Counted from the stretch's first letter, positions 43,001-51,983 are shown. The stretch: DNA of 64,000 nucleotides from Klebsiella pneumoniae (GCA_943330855.2 CALQJI020000006.1:42635-106634), one strand, 5' to 3'. Made by a program: numbers and translations. Notes: a model not told the origin generated them from the letters alone.

Positions 43001-44615
43001 ACACCGCGTAATTCGCCACCGCCGCCGCCGCGATCATCGCGAGGCCGTAGCCCACGAGCATCGAGATCGGCACGTAGGAAGCGGTGAAGAACACTTTGTT
43101 CAACCCCTGGCTCTGCCGGTCCGGCGGCGGGTTGAGCAGGTAAATGAGCATCAGCGACAAAAACAGGAACACCGTCGTTAACCCCGCCAGCCATGCGCGC
43201 TCAGGCCGTCCGCCGGCGTGCCGCAAGAACAAGAACGGAATGATGCCGATGAGCAGGAAGACATAACCGCAGATCATCCCCGGCACGACCAGCCGGTATT
43301 CCGCAAAGTTCATCGTGAGCTTGAGCAGGCAGAAGAAGCCGTAGAGGCCGGAGACCGCGCCGAGCCAGACTTTCTCCTGCTGCTCGATGCGGCGGTAGAA
43401 GATGATGAACAGTGGGATGAGTCCGATGATGAGCAGGACCAGATTCATCTCCTCAATGGAGGCTTCTACATAAGTCTGAATTTGGCCGAAGAAACGATCG
43501 AGACCGGTGGTGGGTCTGCCGCCCTCATACTGGCCGCGGCTAAGCGCGTGCTTGAAGCCCTCGATGGTGCGCGGGTAGCCCCATTGCATCGGCGGAGTGG
43601 TCATGCCGGCCAGCGGCATATAGAGGTAGAATGCCGCTCCGGCGGCGAAAGCGACAGGCATCCCAATGGCTGCCCAAAACTCGGTCCCCAGTTTGCCGCC
43701 GGTGTGAATCACCAGCGCGCCCGTCACGACGATGGATGCGAGGCCGATGATCACAAACGCCTGCACATACGCAAAGTTCAGCCCGGAAGCCGCGATGCCT
43801 TTGACGCTGCCGTAGGCCACCAGCATCCCGATGCCCGCCAGCACGAAGATCACCACGTTGCCGAAGAACACATCCCGACCCAGCTTCGCGTCCCGCGCCA
43901 GCACGGCGACTTGCAGGCCCAGCACCGCGACGAGGAGCGTCTGGTGATTTGTGAAACAAATGCCCAGCCAAAAAGATGCCCACCAAATGTAGCGCGACTG
44001 ATGGGGCGCGTGCATCCAGCGCATGATCGACACGAGCATCAGCACCAGCGAGAGCACGCTGATCGCATACACCTCCACGATGACGGCCTGGCTCCAGAGG
44101 TAGCCGTTGAAGGCCATGACCATGCCGCCCACGTAACCGGACACGACGCAGATAGCCTTGAGCACTTTCGGCTCGATCCCCTTCAAGCTCTCGAAGCCCT
44201 CAATGATCATCGCGCTGCCGCGTGACACCATCATCCCAATAATTCCGCACCCCAACGCACCGCAGATGGCGGATGCCAGCGCCACACGCCAGGCGATGTT
44301 GTAGAAGGGCACCAACTCGCAAATCAACCAGGTGAAGAGCGTCCAGACCGGGTAGCCCGGCGGATGAGGCACGCCGGCATACATGGAGCCGACGGCGAGC
44401 TCACCGGAGTCCTCCAGCGTCAGGTCCGGCGCGAGCGAGAAGTAGTAGCCAATGAACACCACGAACGTCGTGATGGCGAAGGTGAGCCAGTCCACTTTTT
44501 GGAAAAGCGGCAACACCGGGGCGGGGGGGGAGACAACCGGGGGTTTTCCGGCGGGAGCCTTCGGCTTCGGCTCGGATTTTTTGGGACCGTCAGGTTTCGG
44601 TGGTTCGGCGCTCAT
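40041..44615 (-). CDS. GT117-type (DUF2723) membrane glycosyltransferase with TPR tail
   Basis: 1,524 residues. After a Pro/Lys-rich cytoplasmic start, about a dozen membrane helices occupy residues 42 to about 650. The family signature is LTLEDSGELAVGSMYAGVPH (66-85) followed by PPGYPVW, the acidic first-loop site expected in GT-C enzymes using polyprenyl-phosphate sugars; DUF2723 is now classed as GT117. A charged coiled coil lies near 888-958 and TPR-like helices near 1,250-1,480, both probably periplasmic. It may glycosylate exported proteins or glycans; acceptor unknown. Its TAG stop lies in the adjacent repeat. Confidence 0.85.
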   Translation of the reverse strand: MSAEPPKPDGPKKSEPKPKAPAGKPPVVSPPAPVLPLFQKVDWLTFAITTFVVFIGYYFSLAPDLTLEDSGELAVGSMYAGVPHPPGYPVWTLFTWLICELVPFYNIAWRVALASAICGALGCGIIGMMVSRGSAMIIEGFESLKGIEPKVLKAICVVSGYVGGMVMAFNGYLWSQAVIVEVYAISVLSLVLMLVSIMRWMHAPHQSRYIWWASFWLGICFTNHQTLLVAVLGLQVAVLARDAKLGRDVFFGNVVIFVLAGIGMLVAYGSVKGIAASGLNFAYVQAFVIIGLASIVVTGALVIHTGGKLGTEFWAAIGMPVAFAAGAAFYLYMPLAGMTTPPMQWGYPRTIEGFKHALSRGQYEGGRPTTGLDRFFGQIQTYVEASIEEMNLVLLIIGLIPLFIIFYRRIEQQEKVWLGAVSGLYGFFCLLKLTMNFAEYRLVVPGMICGYVFLLIGIIPFLFLRHAGGRPERAWLAGLTTVFLFLSLMLIYLLNPPPDRQSQGLNKVFFTASYVPISMLVGYGLAMIAAAAVANYAVFRRWLLIGSSLAGAIAWYAHSINEVQYPLSIFTTKFGMGLSVAFIALFLFARTRLPVTLMLALFCALPGHTILSHWAENEQRGHRFGYWFGHDMFTPPFEDSKGNLSYDRKEREAAQKDPKRARFTYPEMTRDTVLYGGTDPGRFCPTYMIFCESFIKPEQRHNPDFDRRDVYLITQNALADATYLMYIRSHYNRSNQKDPPFFAGTVDYLQGMVLGTKARNAKAQGQPYETGTLAKLVGLLQVPAKPLDSLFGETIGKSIERKRRAGSSLFEPEHFTNVKGLAAQLQPGPKQDALSKWLHEQLTPDTRALLASGSEAALRKALAREFNTLIEREMPERWKIFEDLHSLHAEYAEAEGRIAQQGNELQNSIQVQAQQQKADVKMLQQTLARVQAETAQKLRAVQEAREKAKQTRREQFQNSPAPFYHPERFAHLKLDSRMLRFARQDLTWASIRLNRLLLETAFPDAISKSEGGVYPDLEMQTCTVEDSSKAFSEYVEDARRRLEHDQKSPNEPRQIKPGEDVRHDEATGRIQVSGQVAVMAINGLLTKVMFDKNPDHEFYVEESFPLEWMYPHLTPSGIIMKINRQPLVEMTQEVVDRDHQFWSKYSERLIGNWLTYDTSVSNICRVAEQVYVKRNYSDLKVDGVEVKPDSRFVRDDDAQKAFSKLRSAIAGLYFWRINEAGRKGNECAQRGDAAGQSRHLAEQQRMIKECDFAFRQAFAFCPFSPEAVFRYSNLLMSLGKFDDALLVARTFQKLDPNNASAKGLIEQLLDIRKQLGANQQVQRTTEQAQGQIGQIEAAYRANPANSQIGLQYAAALAQTRRTNEAVALLDSLVQTGSNNAAVLLPVTHAYNQLGQTAKAQLSVTRLLPLCEQILANPLTDNNSLQAALQTYQILGNVVKMEEALQRLVKMHPTSPELSYDLGALLTFQRKTNAAIGALSNAIHYSAVRLKQTPTAQDLRAFVVTDTNYIPLRAHPEFPKLVAPK

Positions 44616-44898
44616 GGAGTGAAATTCATTTGGCCTAGTAGGCCGAAAAAGAAGCGATACTTGAAGGCGATTGATGAGGCTTTGTCCATTCCAAAAACGG
44701 CTACCACGAGCACTGCAACGTGCGCCGGACAGACCCCGGCGTCGTAGCGCAGGCAGCTCTGCACACGCGCGCAGAGCCGGTCATTGTGGGTATGAAGAGG
44801 GTCACTGGGAGAAGATGGACAGGGGTGACGCAGATATGTGCGAACAAACTCCTTCGGGTAAATCCCGTAGCCGCCACGATGCGGCACACGAGCAAGCT
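44616..44898. other. Gene-poor gap, possible dispersed repeat
   Basis: No gene is supported. GCTCTGC (44756-44762) and GCAGAGC (44771-44777) form a hairpin within a stretch whose reverse-strand reading (FTRRSLFAHICVTPVHLLPV, TLFIPTMTGSARV) I associate with spurious hypothetical proteins annotated repeatedly in Verrucomicrobiota. That suggests a dispersed repeat, but it cannot be confirmed here. Confidence 0.4.
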
Positions 44899-44982
44899 AT
44901 TTTATAAGGAGCGCAGGCGAGCAGGAAAAAACGCGTTCGGACGCCGCCGCCCCTCCTGCCTTCCTGCTCTCCTCATAAATAC
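44899..44982. repeat. TTATAAGGAG inverted-repeat element, copy 2
   Basis: Left arm TTTTATAAGGAGCGCAGGCG (then AGCAGGA) and right arm CTTCCTGCTCTCCTCATAAA form a hairpin around a GCCGCCGCCCCTCCTGC loop. Arms and loop match the copy at 28593-28685. It ends 12 bp from the galE stop. Confidence 0.72.
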
Positions 44983-44993
44983 TCTCTCCCGCA

Positions 44994-45965
44994 TCAGTCC
45001 CGATACCCAGCCGGGTGACGCTTGTGCCAATCCCACGCCGTCGCGACGATGTCTTCCAGCTTCGGAAACTTCGGCTGCCAACCCAGTTCATTGAGTGCCT
45101 TGCTGGCGGCGGCCACGAGCCGGGGCGGGTCGCCGGGGCGACGCGGCTGTTCGACGGCCTTGATGGCGTGACCGGAGAGCCGTTCGCACGTCTGGATGAC
45201 CTCGCGCACCGAGTAGCCGGAGCCGTTTCCCAAGTTGAAAAACCCCACCTTGCCCGGCGCGAGCGCGAGGATGTGCGCCTGCGCGAGGTCCACGATGTGG
45301 ATGTAGTCGCGGATGCACGTGCCGTCGGGCGTCGGGTAGTCCGTGCCGAAGATTTCGCACTGCGGGCGCTGGCCGAGAGCGACCTTGAGCACGTTCGGGA
45401 TGAGGTGGGTCTCGATGCGGTGATGTTCGCCGAATTTCTTGCTCGCCCCCGCCGCGTTGAAGTAGCGGAACGCCACGAATTCCAATGCGTGAATCTGCTG
45501 ATACCACAGCAGCATCCGCTCAAACATCAGCTTCGACTCGCCGTAAGGATTCACCGGCCGCTGCGGGAGCGACTCGTCCATCGGCATCGTCTCCGGCACC
45601 CCGTAAGTCGCGCACGTCGAGCTGAAGACAAACTTCCGGACCCGCGCAGTCACGGCGGCGTCCAGCAAGTTCAACCCGTGCGCGACATTATTGCGGAAAT
45701 ACTTCCCCGGGTTCTGCATGGACTCGCCCACGAGCGCATGCGCTGCGAAGTGAATGACAGCCTCCGCCTTCGACTCAACCACCGCGCGGGCAACGAGCTC
45801 ACGGTCCGCAAGATCGCCGAGGATGAACTTGGCCCGGGGGTCCACCGCCGAGCGATGGCCCTCGGATAGATTGTCGAACACGGTGACCGTGGTTCCCGCG
45901 TTGAGCAGTTCCTCGACGCACACAGACCCGATGTAGCCCGCGCCACCGGTGACGAAAACACTCAT
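44994..45965 (-). CDS. galE: UDP-glucose 4-epimerase
   Basis: 323 residues, short-chain dehydrogenase fold. The NAD-binding loop is TGGAGYIG (residues 6-13); the catalytic set is S116/T117 in SSTCATYG and Y141/K145 in YGESK. HFAAHALVGESMQNP and GTDYPTPDGTCIRDYIHIVD are characteristic GalE blocks. It interconverts UDP-glucose and UDP-galactose for surface polysaccharide synthesis. It follows the GT117 gene's strand and could serve it with sugar nucleotides, though they are 378 bp apart. Confidence 0.95.
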   Translation of the reverse strand: MSVFVTGGAGYIGSVCVEELLNAGTTVTVFDNLSEGHRSAVDPRAKFILGDLADRELVARAVVESKAEAVIHFAAHALVGESMQNPGKYFRNNVAHGLNLLDAAVTARVRKFVFSSTCATYGVPETMPMDESLPQRPVNPYGESKLMFERMLLWYQQIHALEFVAFRYFNAAGASKKFGEHHRIETHLIPNVLKVALGQRPQCEIFGTDYPTPDGTCIRDYIHIVDLAQAHILALAPGKVGFFNLGNGSGYSVREVIQTCERLSGHAIKAVEQPRRPGDPPRLVAAASKALNELGWQPKFPKLEDIVATAWDWHKRHPAGYRD

Positions 45966-46045
45966 GAGCCCAGAGCCTAGGCAAACGCCCCCGCCCGCTC
46001 AATGCCAAAGCCGCCAGCCAAGCCGCCGAGCCGAAAGGTTTCTTT

Positions 46046-46135
46046 AGCCACGGATGGAACGCGGGTAGGGACGAGACGAACGCAGCAGCGCAGCGGCAAG
46101 CCTTCCACCTGCTGTTCCATGTTCCGTCCACGGCT
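46046..46135. repeat. Imperfect inverted repeat of CCACGGA/GGAAC units
   Basis: Left arm AGCCACGGATGGAACGCGGG (46046-46065) and right arm GTTCCATGTTCCGTCCACGG (then CT) pair imperfectly. It lies in the divergent gap between galE and the PSD1 gene. The CCACGGA unit is shared with the element at 51984-52210. Confidence 0.5.
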
Positions 46136-46248
46136 CAACAGCATGGCCCGCCTGAGTCATTCATGACTGGCGCCGCTCGCAACTTTCCTTCACAGTTAAC
46201 TCACCTCGCGGCGTCCAAGCGCGCGTTAATTTTCACGTTCCAACTCGC

Positions 46249-49200
46249 ATGACGATACGATTTCCATTGGCCGCCGGATTTATTCTGGCCTTCCACAGCC
46301 TCCAAGCCGCCACCCCTGCCCCGTCCGCGCCTGAGGGCGTGGCCTTCTTCGAGCAGAAAATCCGTCCCGTCCTCCTCTCCTCCTGTTACGAGTGCCACTC
46401 AGCGGAGGCGAAGACGAAGGGCAAATTGAAAGGCGGCCTCTTCCTCGACACGCGCGCTGCGTTGCTCGCCGGCGGCGATGAAGGCCCGGTGCTCGTGCCC
46501 GGCAAACCGGAAGACAGCCTACTCCTCAAAGCCCTGCGCTGGACGCGCGAGGACCTTCACATGCCACCGAAGAAGAAGCTTCCACCCGAGGTCATCGCAG
46601 ACTTCGAGAAGTGGATCGCGATGGGCGCACCCGACCCGCGCACGGGCGAGGTCGCGAAGGCACGGCGCGAAATCAGCATCCCACAAGGCCGTGACTACTG
46701 GGCCTTCCGCCCGCTCAAGCCCGTGACGGTCCCGAGCGTGAAGAACGCGGCGTGGGCGAAGACGCCGATTGACCGTTTCATCCTCGCCAAGCAGGAAGCG
46801 GCGAAGGTCACGGCCAGCAAGCCGATCAGCCCGGAGCAGTTGCTGCGGCGCGCGACCTTCGACCTCACGGGACTTCCGCCCACCGCAGAGGAAGTCGCCG
46901 CCTTCGCTGCTGACTCATCACCGAATGCGCTTTCCTCAGTCGTGCTCAAGCTATTGGCAAAACCCGCTTACGGCGAACGCTGGGGCCGGCACTGGCTGGA
47001 TGTGGTGCGCTTCGCGGAGAGCAATGGCTACGAGTTCGATGGCTTCCGCCCCGGCGCGTTTCACTATCGCGACTGGGTCATCCGCGCGCTCAACGAGGGG
47101 ATGCCTTACGACCGGTTCATCCGCTGGCAGCTCGCTGGCGACAAGCTCCAGCCAGACACCGTCGAGGGCGCGAGCGCGGCGGGCTTTCTCGTCGCGGGGC
47201 CATATCCCGGCCAAATCACCGCCAAGACTATTGAGCGCATCCGCTACGACCAACTCGACGACATGGTCTCGACCATCGGCAGTGGCTTCCTCGGCCTCAC
47301 ATTCGGCTGCGTGCGCTGCCACGACCATAAATACGATCCTATCCCCCAGACCGACTACTACGGCATCGCCGCCGCGCTCGCGCGCACCGTGCATGGGGAG
47401 CTGAAGATTGACCGCGTCCATGAAGAAACGCAGCGCAAGCTCGCCGCGCACAAGCTGGCCGGTGAACCGCTGCTCGCAGCGCTGAAGCGGTTTGAAGCCG
47501 AACAGTTCCCGACGCGATTCACTCAGTGGTTGGAGAGCGAACCTGCGAAGCAGACCAACGCCGCGCCATGGCAGATGCTGGAGCCGGTCTCTGCCGACGC
47601 TCTGGCGGCGTCACTCGAAGTCTCCCCTGACGGTGTCGTGCGATACCTCGGCAACAAAGCCAAGGACGACACCTACACCGTGAAGGCCGCGACGTTCCAG
47701 CGCGGCCTGCGCGCGTTACGCCTCGATGCGCTCGCGGACGCGGCGTTGCCCGCAAAAGGCCCCGGTCTCTCGGACAACGGCAACTTCGTCCTGAGCGATT
47801 TCAAAGTCACCGCTCGCCCGCTCGACGCGAAGTCGAAGGTCAAGCCCGTCACACTGAAGCTCAAAGCTGTGGCTGCGTCGTTCGAGCAAGACAAGTATCC
47901 GCTCGCCGCCGTCACAGACAATCGCCCGAATTCCGGCTGGGCCGTTTCGCCACAGTTCGGCAAGGACCACGCGGCGGTCTTCAGCATCGAGGGCGAACCG
48001 GTGGGCTTCGAGGGCGGCACGGAGCTGGAGTTCCAAATCAAGTTCACCGGCTTCTTCGGCATCGGCCGGATGCGGCTGGGATTCAGCAATCACAAGGCAC
48101 CCGCCACGCTGGCGCAGGCGAAGGACGAACAGAACGCGCGCGAGTTGGAGACCGTGCTGGCTGCGACTGGCGGCGCGCTGAACGAGACGAATCGCGCGGC
48201 GCTGTTCCGCTGGTATGCCAAGTTCGACACCGAGGCGCAGCGACTCAAAGCCGTCGTGCGCGAGCACGCGGGGAAGACGCCCAAGCCCGACCTCGTGCCC
48301 GTCTATTCCACGAAGGCCGGCGGGCAGGATGTTCACCTACTGCGTCGTGGCGAGGTGGACAGCAAAATTTCCAAAGCGGACCCCAACTACCTGCAAGTGC
48401 TCAACACCGCCACCGAGGGAGCGAAACGCTGGCTCCCGAAGGCCGAGACCGACCCACGCATCGCCCTCGGGGATTGGCTCACGGACGCCGAGCACGGCGC
48501 GGGCAGCCTGCTCGCACGCGTGATGGTGAACCGCGTCTGGCAACATCACTTCGGACGCGGACTCGTCGCGACGCCGAACGACTTCGGCGTGCAGGGCAAG
48601 CCGCCGACGCATCCCGAACTGCTCGACTGGCTCGCGGGCGAGTTCGTGCGCGGCGGCTGGCAGCTCAAGCCGTTGCACCAACTCATCATGGCCAGCGCGG
48701 TTTACCAGCAAGGCGCGGAGTTAAAGCCCGCGCATCTCAAGGCCGACCCGGAGAACAAACTTTGGTGGCACCGCCCCGCGCTCCGCCTCGAAGCCGAGGC
48801 CATCCGTGACGCACTCCTAACCGTCGGCGGACGTTTGGACGCAAAGCTCTACGGCCCGAGCGAGACGAACTACGAGTCTGCGCGCCGGAGTGTTTACCTC
48901 CGTGTGAAGCGCAGCGAACTCATCCCCTTCCTCACGCTCTTCGACGCCCCCGAGCCCGCCGCCAGCGTCGGCGAACGAGGCGCGACCACGTTGCCAACGC
49001 AGGCACTGGCGATGATGAATTCGACCTTCGTCCGGGACATCGCCGACCGGCTCACGAAGCGTGTGCTCCAGCCCGACGTCGCGCCGTCCGCTGCGATCGC
49101 GCAGGCCAGCCGCATCGCGCTCGGTCGCGTGCCGACGCCCGTCGAGCAGATTCGACTCGTGAAGTTTTACGAGCAGCAGCTTGATCTACTCGGCCCGCCC

Positions 49201-49299
49201 TCAGCCGACGCGAAGGCCACCGCTGCGCAAACCAGCCGGGCGTTCAGCGAAACCTGCCTCGTCCTTCTCTGCATGAACGAGTTCATCTACGTGGACTGA
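46249..49299 (+). CDS. PSD1 protein: PSCyt1-DUF1549-DUF1553
   Basis: 1,016 residues with a signal peptide (FPLAAGFILAFHSLQA). The planctomycete cytochrome c domain has SCYECHS with C46, C49 and H50, and MPPKKKLPPEV as likely distal Met segment. DUF1549 ends with GCVRCHDHKYDPIPQ, a second CxxCH. A carbohydrate-binding-like stretch (about 500-640) separates it from DUF1553, which includes LARVMVNRVWQHHFGRGLV. The protein is probably periplasmic and haem-binding; its reaction is unproven. Unlike the other two it has no adjacent DUF1501 gene; an SGNH hydrolase and isomerase follow. Confidence 0.92.
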   Translation: MTIRFPLAAGFILAFHSLQAATPAPSAPEGVAFFEQKIRPVLLSSCYECHSAEAKTKGKLKGGLFLDTRAALLAGGDEGPVLVPGKPEDSLLLKALRWTREDLHMPPKKKLPPEVIADFEKWIAMGAPDPRTGEVAKARREISIPQGRDYWAFRPLKPVTVPSVKNAAWAKTPIDRFILAKQEAAKVTASKPISPEQLLRRATFDLTGLPPTAEEVAAFAADSSPNALSSVVLKLLAKPAYGERWGRHWLDVVRFAESNGYEFDGFRPGAFHYRDWVIRALNEGMPYDRFIRWQLAGDKLQPDTVEGASAAGFLVAGPYPGQITAKTIERIRYDQLDDMVSTIGSGFLGLTFGCVRCHDHKYDPIPQTDYYGIAAALARTVHGELKIDRVHEETQRKLAAHKLAGEPLLAALKRFEAEQFPTRFTQWLESEPAKQTNAAPWQMLEPVSADALAASLEVSPDGVVRYLGNKAKDDTYTVKAATFQRGLRALRLDALADAALPAKGPGLSDNGNFVLSDFKVTARPLDAKSKVKPVTLKLKAVAASFEQDKYPLAAVTDNRPNSGWAVSPQFGKDHAAVFSIEGEPVGFEGGTELEFQIKFTGFFGIGRMRLGFSNHKAPATLAQAKDEQNARELETVLAATGGALNETNRAALFRWYAKFDTEAQRLKAVVREHAGKTPKPDLVPVYSTKAGGQDVHLLRRGEVDSKISKADPNYLQVLNTATEGAKRWLPKAETDPRIALGDWLTDAEHGAGSLLARVMVNRVWQHHFGRGLVATPNDFGVQGKPPTHPELLDWLAGEFVRGGWQLKPLHQLIMASAVYQQGAELKPAHLKADPENKLWWHRPALRLEAEAIRDALLTVGGRLDAKLYGPSETNYESARRSVYLRVKRSELIPFLTLFDAPEPAASVGERGATTLPTQALAMMNSTFVRDIADRLTKRVLQPDVAPSAAIAQASRIALGRVPTPVEQIRLVKFYEQQLDLLGPPSADAKATAAQTSRAFSETCLVLLCMNEFIYVD

Positions 49300-49407
49300 G
49301 CCGCCGTCCACGATCGCCTCAAATCAGCGGAAAATTGTCCTCGGGAAAACTGGCGTTCCGCATCCGCCATCGCCACGATCCGCGCCCGTTGAATTGACTT
49401 TGCACCC

Positions 49408-50100
49408 ATGAAATTCCGTTTCGCACTCGCCCTACTGTTCATTGTCAGCCTTGCTACCGGCGTGGCCCAAACCGCGACGCCGAAGCCCGCCAAGCCGGCG
49501 AAGAAGGACCCTTCGTTGGAGCCGATCACCGACCAACTCGGGCTGCCGCGCGTGCTACTCATCGGCGACTCCATCTCGATGGGCTACACCGTGCCCGTGC
49601 GCGACCTGCTCAAGGGCAAGGCCAACGTCCACCGCATCCCGGAGAACGGTGGCCCGACGCCCACTGGCGCCGCGAAGCTCTCCAAGTGGCTCGGCACAAA
49701 CCAGTGGAACGTCATCCACTTCAACTGGGGCCTGCACGATTTGAAGTCCATGGAGACCGGCAAAGCGCAGGTGAGCCTTGCCGAATACGAAGCGAACCTC
49801 CGCGAGTTGGTGAAGCAACTCCAGCAGACCAAAGCCAAACTCATCTGGTGCGCCACCACGCCCGTCCCCGACGCCAAGCTCACCCCTCCGCGCAGGGACA
49901 GCGACGTGCAGGCTTACAACACCATCGCGAAGAAGATCATGGACGAAAACAAGATCCCAACCAACGACCTATACGCCCACACGCTGCCGAAGCTCGCAGA
50001 CGTGCAGCGCCCGGCGAATGTCCACTTCACTCCGTCTGGATCGGAGTTCTTAGCGAAGAAGGTAGCCAAGAGCATCGAGGCCGAGATGGCGAAGCGGTGA
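49408..50100 (+). CDS. Secreted SGNH/GDSL hydrolase
   Basis: 230 residues with a signal peptide (RFALALLFIVSLATGVAQ) and a Lys/Pro linker. Block I is LIGDSISMGY with nucleophile S55, block II the Gly in ENGGPTPTG, block III IHFNWGLHD in place of GxND, and block V HFTPSGSEFLA with the catalytic His. Such enzymes are esterases of acetylated sugars or lipids. It follows the PSD1 gene and precedes a sugar-isomerase-like gene, fitting polysaccharide breakdown. Substrate unknown. Confidence 0.88.
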   Translation: MKFRFALALLFIVSLATGVAQTATPKPAKPAKKDPSLEPITDQLGLPRVLLIGDSISMGYTVPVRDLLKGKANVHRIPENGGPTPTGAAKLSKWLGTNQWNVIHFNWGLHDLKSMETGKAQVSLAEYEANLRELVKQLQQTKAKLIWCATTPVPDAKLTPPRRDSDVQAYNTIAKKIMDENKIPTNDLYAHTLPKLADVQRPANVHFTPSGSEFLAKKVAKSIEAEMAKR

Positions 50101-50150
50101 GTTGGTGCCAGCGGCTTGCCGGGGACGGCCGGTTTTCGTAGGCTCGCCCC

Positions 50151-51116
50151 ATGGACCACACCGCTGCTTCCCGTCGCGATTTCCTCGCTGCATCCCTCGC
50201 CGTCGGCACGGGCTTGCTCTCCACTTCGCCCGCCCTTTCCGCACCGGCTGCCACGCGCAAGCAGCCCATCCAGCTCGCCATCTCCAGCTACTCCTACTGG
50301 CACTTTCGCACCGCGAAGGTAGCCATCGAGACCGTCATCGAGAAGACTGCCGGTCTCGGCGTGCCGGGCGTGGACATCCTGCACCGGCAGATGGACATCC
50401 CCGAGAAGGAGCCGCTCACGCCCGCTCATCGCAGCTACCTCCAGCGTCTGAAACGCCACGCCTTCCGCAACGGCGTGAGCTTGGTCTGCCTTTCCATCCA
50501 TCAGGATTTCGTGGACCCGAGCGCGGACTACCGTCGCGCGCAGGTCCAGCACACGATCAAGTGCATCGAGATCGCCACCGCGCTCGGGATACCCAGCATC
50601 CGTTTGAACTCGGGGCGTTGGAACACCATCGCGTCTTTCGACGACCTGATGAAGGCGCGCGGTGAGGAGCCTGTGTTGCCCGGCCACACGGAGGACGAGG
50701 GCTTCAAATGGTGCCAGGAGTGCATCGAGCAATGCCTACCCAAGGCCGCCGAATGTGGCGTGGTGCTCGCGCTGGAAAATCACTGGGGCCTCACGCGCAC
50801 GCCGGCCGGCTTGCTGCGCTTACTCGACAGCGTGCAATCACCGTGGCTCGGCGGCTTGATGGACACTGGCAATTTCCTGGAGCAACCCTACGAGAAACTC
50901 GCCGCCATCGCGCCGAAGACGGTCTTCGTGCAGGCAAAAACCTACTTCGGCGGCGGCGAGTGGTATTCGCTCGACCTCGACTACGCGCGCATTGCGAAGA
51001 TTTTGGCTGACGCGAACTACGCCGGCTGGGTCTCGCTGGAAATGGAAGGCAAGGAACTGGCCGACACGGCAGTGCCGAAGAGCATCGAAGTGCTGCGCAA
51101 GGCGTTCGGCGTGTGA
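50151..51116 (+). CDS. Sugar phosphate isomerase/epimerase-like TIM-barrel protein, Tat-exported
   Basis: 321 residues. ASRRDFLAASLAVGTGLLS is a clear twin-arginine signal. The AP-endonuclease-2/xylose isomerase-like barrel shows IRLNSGRW, VVLALENHWG with the metal Glu, GGLMDTGNF with the metal Asp, VFVQAKTYF and WVSLEMEGKEL. It likely isomerises or epimerises a free sugar or derivative outside the cytoplasm. It starts 51 bp after the SGNH gene, probably in the same transcript. Substrate unknown. Confidence 0.87.
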   Translation: MDHTAASRRDFLAASLAVGTGLLSTSPALSAPAATRKQPIQLAISSYSYWHFRTAKVAIETVIEKTAGLGVPGVDILHRQMDIPEKEPLTPAHRSYLQRLKRHAFRNGVSLVCLSIHQDFVDPSADYRRAQVQHTIKCIEIATALGIPSIRLNSGRWNTIASFDDLMKARGEEPVLPGHTEDEGFKWCQECIEQCLPKAAECGVVLALENHWGLTRTPAGLLRLLDSVQSPWLGGLMDTGNFLEQPYEKLAAIAPKTVFVQAKTYFGGGEWYSLDLDYARIAKILADANYAGWVSLEMEGKELADTAVPKSIEVLRKAFGV

Positions 51117-51143
51117 TCGACTACCGAGCGCAGTCCACCTCGG

Positions 51144-51956
51144 TCACTTCGCCTGTAGCTTCTTCCTCAGCTTCCCGTTGCTCACGCAGATCTCCACCGC
51201 GTAATCACCCTCCACTGGCTGCCACCAAAACTCCCCGCCCGCGCACTCGACGATGAGGCCGCCCGCTGCCACGTCCCACAATCGCACGCCGTTCTCGATG
51301 TATGCGTCCAGCCGCCCGTTCGCCGTCCACGTCATGGAGAGCGCCGCCGCGCCGAGCAGACGGACCTTCCGCACGCGATGCACGAGGCGGTTGAACACCG
51401 GCAGCATGAGCGCCAACGTCTTCGTGTATTTCGCAAAGCCCATCGCGACGATGGCCTCGTCGAGTCGAGCGCGGTCGCTGACATGGATGGGTTTTCCATT
51501 CAACTTCGCCTTCTGCCCGCGCACCGCCGTCCACATCTCATCGAGGAACGGGTCATACACCACGCCTACCAACGTCGTGTAGCCGAGCAGCGGATGGCCG
51601 GCATTCGGTGAGTCGTCATCGCGCACCTGAAGCGCGATGGAGACGCACGCGTGCGGGATGCCGTAGGTGAAGTTAACCGTGCCATCAATCGGGTCCACCA
51701 CCCAACGCGCGGACGAAGTGGGGTCGCCGAGGATGCCCTCCTCGCCGAGGATGGCGATGTCGGGGGACGCCCGCCGCAGAGCGCGCTCGATGAGTTTTTG
51801 GCAGCGCACGTCCAGCACCAGCTTGATGTCGTGCTGCGTGGATTCGTTGACCCGCTTGGGCCGCGAAAGGTTCTGGCTCATCAGCTTGCCAGCGGCGCGG
51901 GCGGCAATGATGGCTACGGACAAAGCTCGTTGCTCAGTGCGAAGATTTCGTTTCAT
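51144..51956 (-). CDS. Inositol monophosphatase-family phosphatase
   Basis: 270 residues. Metal-binding motifs are GEEG (residues 71-74), WVVDPIDGTVNF (85-96) and WDVAAGGLIVECAGGE (from 227), the standard IMPase set. Possible activities are inositol phosphate, histidinol phosphate or 3'-phosphoadenosine 5'-phosphate hydrolysis; sequence alone cannot choose, and suhB is only a guess. It converges with the isomerase-like gene 27 bp away and is divergent from the next gene across a long inverted-repeat region. Confidence 0.92.
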   Translation of the reverse strand: MKRNLRTEQRALSVAIIAARAAGKLMSQNLSRPKRVNESTQHDIKLVLDVRCQKLIERALRRASPDIAILGEEGILGDPTSSARWVVDPIDGTVNFTYGIPHACVSIALQVRDDDSPNAGHPLLGYTTLVGVVYDPFLDEMWTAVRGQKAKLNGKPIHVSDRARLDEAIVAMGFAKYTKTLALMLPVFNRLVHRVRKVRLLGAAALSMTWTANGRLDAYIENGVRLWDVAAGGLIVECAGGEFWWQPVEGDYAVEICVSNGKLRKKLQAK

Positions 51957-51983
51957 GGGATGAGGTTAGCGCGGGCACCGAGG

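Noticed and set aside
44612..44887. 91-residue minus-strand protein
   Set aside because: It overlaps a likely dispersed repeat and the start of the GT117 gene and has no motif.
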